Origin: JBFXAM01 sp050184295
GTDB lineage: Bacteria > Planctomycetota > Phycisphaerae > UBA1845 > Fen-1342
Direction of reading: 5' to 3'
Length of the DNA: 34,398 bases
Assembly (NCBI GenBank): GCA_050184295.1
Contig: JBFXAM010000044.1
Location: 1 to 34,398, forward strand
Part shown: positions 26,868 to 34,398 of the stretch, piece after piece
How positions within the stretch are numbered: position 1 is the first letter of the stretch
How the letters are laid out: each line of letters opens with the position of its first letter
Translations under genes and position numbers: made by a program
Notes under the pieces: model-generated
Seen by the model: only the letters and a program-made list of their open reading frames with translations
What the model was told of the DNA's origin: nothing
The model's database searches: none

Positions 26868-27650
26868 TCAAGGCCGTCCCTGGGCGGCGCCGAAGGCGGC
26901 AATATATTCGCGCCCCGTCCGCAGCGCGTCAACGCGGAGGCGCTCCGCGTCGCGGCGAATGACGCGCGGACCGGCGAACCCGGCCGCCTCCAATTCGGCG
27001 AGCACGCGCCGGAAGTCCACGTCGCCTTGCCCGAAATCCGTCTCTTCGAACCCCGTGCCCACCCGCCGCGCATCGCGCAGATACACCGCGCCGAGGGCGT
27101 CGCCGCACGCGGAGATGAACTCGCTGGGCGCGGCGGCGCTCGCGGTGTCGAGCGCGACGCCGAGCCATTCGCAGCCCGTGCGCCGCACTTCGCAGGCCAA
27201 CTGTGTCGGATCCTCCGTCGCGCCACGGATCGCGACACGGACGCGATAGCGGTCAGCAAGCGCCGCGGCCTGGGCGAGGCTTTCGCGTGCCCGCGCCTCG
27301 TGCGAGGAATCGCCGAGGCCGCCGACCGACACGCTCGCGTTCCGGACGCCGATTGCGGCGCACAGCTCGAGCGCCTGCCGGAGCGCATCGAGGCGTTCCT
27401 CACCAGTGTGCGGATCGGCAAGGCCGAGGCCGGCGGTTTCGCTCGCCAAACCGTCGAGTCGCAGTCCCAATCCGTCGAGATAGTGCCTGAGATGGCGGCG
27501 CGCCGTGCCGCCGAATTCGGGCGGATCAACCGCGTCACGCGAAGCGCGCGCGTGCACCGCGCGAAACCCGTCGGCGCTCGCCGCGTGCAGCGCACCTTTC
27601 AGATTGCGGCGATAGGAAGCGAGCCACGCCGCCGGTGTGACGACCCCCAT
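26868..27650 (-). CDS. Sugar phosphate isomerase/epimerase-like TIM-barrel protein, metal site apparently lost
   Basis: 260 residues resembling the xylose-isomerase-like/AP endonuclease family 2 barrel: RLDALRQALELCAAIGVRNASV, SLAQAAALADRYRVRVAIRG, GCEWLGVALDTASA, GQGDVDFRRVLAELEAAGFAGP and a C-terminal REYIAAFGA helix. In active members the barrel ends carry Glu, Asp-x-x-His, His and Glu metal ligands. Here they read RGATED, LDTASA, VYLRDA and IRRDAE, so most ligands are absent. Function is unclear; it may be a non-metal or non-catalytic relative. ATG at 27650 with GGAGG ten bases upstream, 39 bases after the response-regulator gene. Confidence 0.72.
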   Translation of the reverse strand: MGVVTPAAWLASYRRNLKGALHAASADGFRAVHARASRDAVDPPEFGGTARRHLRHYLDGLGLRLDGLASETAGLGLADPHTGEERLDALRQALELCAAIGVRNASVSVGGLGDSSHEARARESLAQAAALADRYRVRVAIRGATEDPTQLACEVRRTGCEWLGVALDTASAAAPSEFISACGDALGAVYLRDARRVGTGFEETDFGQGDVDFRRVLAELEAAGFAGPRVIRRDAERLRVDALRTGREYIAAFGAAQGRP

Positions 27651-27689
27651 GCGGTCCGGTCCTCCGCCCCGCCGATCGGCTGTGCGCCG

Positions 27690-28076
27690 CTATTTCGTAA
27701 GCAGCTTCTCGGTGACTTCGAGCAGCCGCTCCATGCGGAACGGCTTGTTCAAGTACTCGTCGACGCCGAGCGCCTCGGCGTATTGCTTGTGCCGCTTACC
27801 CTGGTTGCCGGTGATCATGATGACGCGCGGCTTGCTGCCGCGGGGCTTGTTCTGGCGCAGCTTCTCGAGCACCAGGAAGCCGCTCTTTTGAGGGAGCATG
27901 ATGTCGAGGATGACCAGGTCGGGGTCGTTTTCCTCGGCCAGGGTGACGGCGGCGTTGCCGTCGCTGGCGGTCTGAATGGTCGCGCCGGTGTCAGACAATC
28001 CGGTCGTGATCGCGGTCAGGATGTCAGGATCGTCGTCGACGACGAGAATGCGCTTGCCCTGGTAGCTTGTGCTCAC
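27690..28076 (-). CDS. Stand-alone response regulator receiver protein
   Basis: 128 residues, a single receiver domain without output domain. Acidic cluster Asp14-16 (RILVVDDDPDIL), phosphoacceptor Asp58 (LVILDIMLPQKSG), Thr89 (VIMITGNQG), Lys111-Pro (LNKPFRMERLLEV); all positions needed for phosphotransfer are present. The start was chosen at a GTG with AAGGAG six bases upstream; the frame stays open far upstream only as antisense of the MCE gene. It heads the minus-strand polysaccharide run and has its own promoter (28228-28256). It may act as a phosphorelay or protein-binding switch for that locus. No histidine kinase is adjacent. Confidence 0.93.
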   Translation of the reverse strand: MSTSYQGKRILVVDDDPDILTAITTGLSDTGATIQTASDGNAAVTLAEENDPDLVILDIMLPQKSGFLVLEKLRQNKPRGSKPRVIMITGNQGKRHKQYAEALGVDEYLNKPFRMERLLEVTEKLLTK

Positions 28077-28227
28077 GCGGAACTCCTTCGGCACGGCCGG
28101 CGGAACCGCGTCGCGGATCGCGACGGAACCGCCGGCGCGGCATCCCGCCCGGTCGCCGGCTCGCGTGCCGCCCCGGGCTCGAACGTCGGCCCCGGGCGCG
28201 GACACAGCCCCGAGCCGCGCACTCCTT

Positions 28228-28256
28228 AGTGTAGTATGCTCCCCGGCGCGGGACAA
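28228..28256 (-). promoter_or_regulatory. Probable promoter of the response-regulator/polysaccharide run
   Basis: Minus strand: -35 TTGTCC (28251-28256), 17-base spacer, -10 TACACT (28228-28233), giving a leader of about 145 bases. On the plus strand the overlapping TAGTAT (28232-28237) could serve the MCE gene, so the region may be a back-to-back promoter. Confidence 0.5.
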
Positions 28257-28316
28257 CGCGGCGCCGCGCCCGCGGCGCGGGTCCGTTCCGCTTCGACGCC
28301 TTTGGGAGCACCCGTC

Positions 28317-29384
28317 ATGGGCGAATTGCGCCGGAACTTTCTGGTCGGTTTGTTCGTGCTTGGCGGCGCCGCGGCGCTGATCGCGATCATCGTCCTGTTC
28401 GGACGCATGCCTGCGTGGGTCGGCGCCGGCGCGACCTATCCGATCCACGTCCTCTTTCCGAAGGCCCCAGGGCTGCGCGCGGGCACGCTGGTCACCGTCC
28501 ACGGCAAGGAGGTCGGACGCGTCACCGGCATCGACTTCGTCGACCCGACCCGATTCGGCGGCGGCGTGCGCGTTTCGCTCGCGATCGGCCGACAATACGA
28601 GCTTCACCAGGGAAGCCGAGCGCAGACCATCGAGCCCGGCTTTGGACAAGGGCGTCCGCCGATCGAGATTATCCCGGGGCCGCTCGACCAGCCGCGGCTG
28701 GCGGCCGGCGCGCAGCTCGAAGGCGTTAGCGCCACAGCGATGGAATCGATGATCCCGCCAGAGACGGTCGACACGATCAATCGCATGGCCAGCCAGATCG
28801 CGGACGCGGCCAAATCGCTGACGCCCGTACTCGACGATTTGCACCTCATGCTCGTACAGCGCACACCCGATGAGGTCGACCGGCCCGGCGGCCCGACCGG
28901 CAACTTGTCGAGCGCTGCTGTTCGCCTGGACGCGACGCTGAAGCACTTCAATACGGTCCTCGGCGATCCGGCAGTTCACAGCCATCTACGCACGACGCTG
29001 GAGAACGCGTCGGCGATGAGCGCGGACGGCAAGCTGGCGATGGCGGACATCCGGACGGCGGCCAACGACGCGAAACTGGCCGCCACGGAACTGAACCTGC
29101 TCCTCGTGAAAGGCCAGGACACGCTGGCGAAGCTGGACGAGGAAGTGGGGCGCGTCGGGCGCGCGACGGTCGATGGGCTGCACAAGGCCGGCGGCGTGTT
29201 CGACAGCATGCAGGAGACGACGGCGTTGCTGAACCGCGGCGACGGCACGCTCGGCAAGCTGCTGCGCGACGATCGACTCTATGAGGCGAGCGTTCTAGCG
29301 TTCCGGCGCCTGGCGGAGATGGTCGCGGAATTCACGGAGCTGGCGAAAGAGTGGCGTCAGGGCAAGGTGCGGATCGCGCTCTAG
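28317..29384 (+). CDS. MlaD/MCE-domain protein
   Basis: 355 residues. One N-terminal membrane anchor (FLVGLFVLGGAAALIAIIVL, residues 8-27), then a single MCE domain (about 38-120: YPIHVLFPKAPGLRAGTLVT, VHGKEVGRVTGIDF, GQGRPPIEIIPG) and a long helical C-terminus (TVDTINRMASQIADAAKSLT onward). MCE proteins form the periplasmic lipid-carrying rings of ABC-type phospholipid transporters. The start at 28317 was chosen for GGGAG eight bases upstream and the basic residues before the anchor. No mlaE or mlaF gene is adjacent, so its partners must lie elsewhere. A bidirectional terminator follows. Confidence 0.92.
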   Translation: MGELRRNFLVGLFVLGGAAALIAIIVLFGRMPAWVGAGATYPIHVLFPKAPGLRAGTLVTVHGKEVGRVTGIDFVDPTRFGGGVRVSLAIGRQYELHQGSRAQTIEPGFGQGRPPIEIIPGPLDQPRLAAGAQLEGVSATAMESMIPPETVDTINRMASQIADAAKSLTPVLDDLHLMLVQRTPDEVDRPGGPTGNLSSAAVRLDATLKHFNTVLGDPAVHSHLRTTLENASAMSADGKLAMADIRTAANDAKLAATELNLLLVKGQDTLAKLDEEVGRVGRATVDGLHKAGGVFDSMQETTALLNRGDGTLGKLLRDDRLYEASVLAFRRLAEMVAEFTELAKEWRQGKVRIAL

Positions 29385-29427
29385 GTTCGCGCGGTTCGGT
29401 GGCCGACGGTCGGACCGGAAAAATGAG

Positions 29428-29464
29428 CAGGCCCGGCGTCGCGTTGGGCGCGACGCCGGGCCTG
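29428..29464. terminator. Bidirectional intrinsic terminator shared by the MCE gene and the rRNA unit
   Basis: A 16-bp perfect stem (29428-29443 with 29449-29464, 5-base TTGGG loop). The plus strand continues GTTTAATT; the minus strand, 3' of the 5S gene, continues into CTCATTTTTCC. It separates two convergent transcripts. Confidence 0.92.
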
Positions 29465-29473
29465 GTTTAATTA

Positions 29474-29585
29474 CTGCCGGCGATCACCTACTCTTGCCCG
29501 ATCAGGACTACCATCGGCCGCACGGGCTTAACTACTGAGTTCGGAATGGGATCAGGTGTTTCCCCGCACGCATGTTCACCGGCAG
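29474..29585 (-). rRNA. rrf: 5S ribosomal RNA
   Basis: About 112 bases. The ends CCGGCAG and CTGCCGG pair as helix I. Inside, minus-strand GGGAAACACCTGATCCCATT then CCGAACTCAG, AGTTAAGCCC and GGTAGT are the universal 5S segments. It lies 134 bases after the 23S gene, directly before the terminator. Ends are accurate to a few bases. Confidence 0.95.
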
Positions 29586-29719
29586 ATTCGTGAGCCGCGG
29601 TGCGCCAAAGGGGGGCGGCCGCGGATTTTCTCTGCGGAAGAGGGATTGAATCGGGGAATGCTTCGACGAAGCCGTGAGGTACGGCGGAAACAGTGATTCG
29701 CATCCAGCGAATCATAAAA

Positions 29720-32556
<2,837 letters not shown>

Positions 32557-32733
32557 CTTTATGATGCGCTGTGATCAAGCCGTACCTCGCGAGATTACTT
32601 GAACTCGCATTACAACTCGGTTCTCGTCTCACGAGCGAACGCCATCCGTCGGTCCGCACGTCCGGACTAGGCCCCGGACCGAGCGGCGGACAGCGTCCGC
32701 GTCACGGTTCATCTACCGCATTCCCCGATTCAC

Positions 32734-32745
32734 TTGTCAAAGACC
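32734..32745 (-). promoter_or_regulatory. boxA-like antitermination motif in the tRNA-Ala/23S spacer
   Basis: Minus-strand GGTCTTTGACAA followed by GTGAAT resembles the CTTTGACAA-type boxA found in many rRNA spacers. TTGACA here has no good -10 at normal distance (best is TAGATG after 19 bases), so a promoter is less likely. The remainder of the 334-base spacer 32557-32890 shows no gene. Confidence 0.5.
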
Positions 32746-32890
32746 ACTCAAAACCAGGCCCGCGGTCGCCCGCGCACCCGGATTTCCCCGCTCCGCGAAG
32801 CCTCGCGGCTCCCTCACGGGGAACTTCGTATCGTACATCAATCCGCAGCCGCCGCAAGGGGCTCCGGAAAAATTTCTGCCTGACGCTCAC

Positions 32891-32963
32891 TGGAGCCGAC
32901 CGGGATCGAACCGGCAACCTCCGCCTTGCAAAGGCGGCGCTCTCCCAGTTGAGCTACGGCCCC
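32891..32963 (-). tRNA. tRNA-Ala (TGC)
   Basis: Complete cloverleaf. Acceptor GGGGCCG with CGGCTCC includes the G3:U70 pair that defines tRNA-Ala; D-arm GCTCAACTGGGAGAGC; anticodon loop TTTGCAA (anticodon TGC); T-arm GCCGGTTCGATCCCGGT; discriminator A. The 3' CCA is not encoded. Confidence 0.97.
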
Positions 32964-33008
32964 GGTCGCTCGTTGGCCAGGACACGCCTAGCCGCATCTG
33001 CCGGAGCC

Positions 33009-33098
33009 TCAGCCCCCGCCGCCGCGCGTCCGCATCCACATGCTCCACGCGACGATCAGTGCGACCGCGATCAGCGCGACCGTCGAAAAATCGTTCAT
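33009..33098 (-). CDS. Possible 29-residue single-pass membrane microprotein between two tRNA genes
   Basis: A 29-codon frame in the 180-base spacer between tRNA-Ile and tRNA-Ala, on the transcribed strand. It encodes an acidic start (MNDFS), one uninterrupted hydrophobic helix (TVALIAVALIVAWSMWM) and a short basic/Gly tail (RTRGGGG), the typical make-up of small membrane proteins with the C-terminus inside. Against it: no Shine-Dalgarno sequence precedes the ATG, and translation inside an rRNA/tRNA precursor is unusual. It may be a chance frame; I list it because composition and topology are better than expected for a random spacer. Confidence 0.3.
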   Translation of the reverse strand: MNDFSTVALIAVALIVAWSMWMRTRGGGG

Positions 33099-33143
33099 TC
33101 GTCTGTCAGTTCTGCCGCCGGGCGCGCACGCACCGGCAACCGA

Positions 33144-33217
33144 TGGGCCCGACAGGAGTCGAACCTGTGACCTCGTCCTTATCAGGGACGCGCTCTAACC
33201 AACTGAGCTACGAGCCC
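33144..33217 (-). tRNA. tRNA-Ile (GAT)
   Basis: Complete cloverleaf. Acceptor GGGCTCG with CGGGCCC (one G-U), D-arm GCTCAGTTGGTTAGAGC, anticodon loop CTGATAA (anticodon GAT), T-arm ACAGGTTCGACTCCTGT, discriminator A, no encoded CCA. It is the first gene of the unit; a 16S gene would normally lie directly upstream. Confidence 0.97.
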
Positions 33218-33385
33218 GCTGCCTATCCTTACGGCCACCAACATACCGGCCGAACGACTCGACCCACGCCGGCTGCCGGAAAGGCTCGCACGCGGTCCGC
33301 GCTCGCGTGTTGGCTCGCCGATTCTGCGTTCACGGCTTAAAAACCGCGGCAAGCGCTGCCCGCCGCGTCGAATCGCGAGCAAGGC

Positions 33386-33413
33386 AGTTTATCTCGCGGC
33401 GTGCGGCTGTCAA
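33386..33413 (-). promoter_or_regulatory. Promoter of the tRNA-Ile/tRNA-Ala/23S/5S unit
   Basis: Minus strand: consensus -35 TTGACA (33408-33413), 16-base spacer, -10 TAAACT (33386-33391). Transcription would begin near 33379, about 160 bases before tRNA-Ile, which explains expression without a linked 16S gene. Confidence 0.75.
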
Positions 33414-33743
33414 CGCCGGGCAGTCAGAATCTAAACTCTCGCGTTGCCACGACCAGGCTCGTTACCGCGCACGGACGCGTAACCTCGAGCCGGATGCCAC
33501 CGCGCCCGTGAGTCGCAACGCCGACTTGCACTCTCTTCGCTGTCGGCTTCCAGCCGGAGCCGCCCGCGATCGCCGGGTCCATCTGCCGCAACGTGCGTCA
33601 GAAGGCGGTCGTCGGAGCGGCTCACGTTGCCACGAACCGCCGTCCAAACGCGGGCAGCTACCCGGCTCTCGGGCAAGGCGACCGCCGGGCTGCGCGTTCG
33701 CGGCAGCATGCCCGGGCGCCGATGCATTCTCAGGAGTGTTCCC
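33414..33743. other. Intergenic region, no gene seen
   Basis: This is the position where a 16S gene would be expected, but no 16S 3'-end sequence (the anti-Shine-Dalgarno region) or other 16S segment is present on either strand. I see no convincing promoter for the downstream plus-strand gene and no short gene. Confidence 0.6.
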
Positions 33744-34398
33744 ATGGCATTTCGAAGTTTGACGCGGGCGCCGCGCGCCGCGGCGATTGTGGCGAGTGGG
33801 CTGGCGCTGCTCGGCGTGACGCGCGCCGCCGCGGATCAGGGCGCCGCGGACGGTGGCGGTATTGACGACGGTGCGGCGCGCGAGCAGCAGACGCTCGCGG
33901 CTCTCGAGCACGTCGCGGCCGGCGTCCTGGCCGAGCGGCTGGAGGTGGACGCGACAGAACTGAGCGTGGTCGGATCCTCGACGGCGCGCTATCCGCTCCA
34001 GTTCATTTGCGGGTACGGGCTGAAATTCCTGAGCGACGCCGACGGGCGGATTCACGGCCTGCTGGTCGATGAGTCCGGGCAGGCGCTGGACGCGGCCGAG
34101 CTCGCGGCGCGCGAGTCGGCGGCCGAGTTGGAGAGGTTCGGGAAGCTCGACGCCGAGCTGGCCGAGCAGCTCGCGAACCGAAGGGACGAGCGGCCGCTGG
34201 CCGTGATGATCTTCGTTGCAACGGACGACGTTGCCGAGCCGGCGACCGACGCGTTAACGCTGGCAAGCACAATGGAGGAGCAGGACGCGGCGCTGGCGGA
34301 ATACCAGTCGGCGTGGCAGGCGGCGTACGCGGAGAAGGCGGGACCGATCCTCGATTTCCTCAACGAGCTGGGCTTTGCCGCAAAGCTAGACGCACTGC
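33744..34398 (+). CDS. Secreted protein, N-terminal part (runs off window)
   Basis: 218 residues of an open frame that continues past the window end. It starts at an ATG with AGGAG seven bases upstream. The signal peptide is about MAFRSLTRAPRAAAIVASGL followed by ALLGVTRAAA, with cleavage near AAA/D. The mature part has LAERLEVDATELSVVGSSTA then YPLQF, and a later LAVMIFVATDDVAEPATDAL then a long helix (EEQDAALAEYQSAWQAAYAE). This could be the propeptide of a secreted subtilisin-type protease, whose catalytic domain would lie outside, but I see no catalytic motif and hold that only as a guess. It diverges from the rRNA unit. Confidence 0.7.
   Translation, partial: MAFRSLTRAPRAAAIVASGLALLGVTRAAADQGAADGGGIDDGAAREQQTLAALEHVAAGVLAERLEVDATELSVVGSSTARYPLQFICGYGLKFLSDADGRIHGLLVDESGQALDAAELAARESAAELERFGKLDAELAEQLANRRDERPLAVMIFVATDDVAEPATDALTLASTMEEQDAALAEYQSAWQAAYAEKAGPILDFLNELGFAAKLDAL

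Noticed and set aside
27693..28985. Extended minus-strand reading of the response regulator (431 codons)
   Set aside because: The upstream 300 codons are antisense to the MCE gene; the AAGGAG-GTG start at 28076 gives a normal single-domain receiver.

Overview
The window is about 34.4 kb of GC-rich, gene-dense bacterial chromosome with no insertion sequence, phage module or CRISPR array that I can see. The best fit is the phylum Planctomycetota, perhaps a Phycisphaerae-like lineage. The reasons are a tRNA-Ile/tRNA-Ala/23S/5S unit with no 16S gene beside it, PEP-CTERM surface proteins, an FHA-GAF-PP2C regulator, GatB-dependent tRNA charging, a ddl-ftsQ pair not followed by ftsA or ftsZ, and short hairpin repeats containing CTGAA. 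This assignment is inference; no 16S gene is present to test it.

Layout. 1-2103 (+): the end of D-Ala-D-Ala ligase, overlapping FtsQ, then a polytopic membrane protein. 2104-2429: intergenic hairpins. 2430-5155 (-): acetyl-CoA synthetase (acs) coupled to a basic-tailed DUF4287-SRPBCC protein. 5374-6915 (+): gatB. 7007-8872 (-): a large protein with a C-terminal nitrilase-type Glu-Lys-Cys domain and an N-terminal half I do not recognise. 9211-11296 (-): two tandem paralogous PEP-CTERM genes, each with its own promoter, a conserved hairpin leader and a terminator. 11531-15293 (+): smc followed after 30 bases by a 23-codon Lys-rich microprotein gene. 15294-16389: non-coding, with a 13-bp inverted-repeat element and a probable small RNA rich in GGA that ends in a strong terminator. 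16390-19356 (-): cheB-like protein, then an FHA-GAF-PP2C-like protein; both lack key catalytic residues. 19592-20837 (+): strong promoter, tRNA-Asp, WalW-like deacetylase. 20888-28076 (-): a seven-gene run of response regulator, TIM-barrel protein, secreted protein, Wzx-like flippase, Wzy-like polymerase, FkbM methyltransferase and a second methyltransferase. 28317-29384 (+): MlaD/MCE protein. 29428-33413 (-): 5S, 23S, tRNA-Ala, a 29-codon membrane microprotein frame, tRNA-Ile and the unit's own TTGACA promoter. 33744-34398 (+): start of a secreted protein.

Functional reading. Most genes are housekeeping (cell wall, division, acetate activation, translation, chromosome condensation) or cell surface (PEP-CTERM proteins, a polysaccharide export, polymerisation and modification set, an MCE lipid-transport component). 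The parts most worth attention are the smc-linked Lys-rich microprotein, the GGA-rich small RNA that could be a CsrA/RsmA sponge, the nitrilase-domain protein, the shared PEP-CTERM leader, the 16S-less rRNA unit, and the signalling proteins with missing active-site residues.
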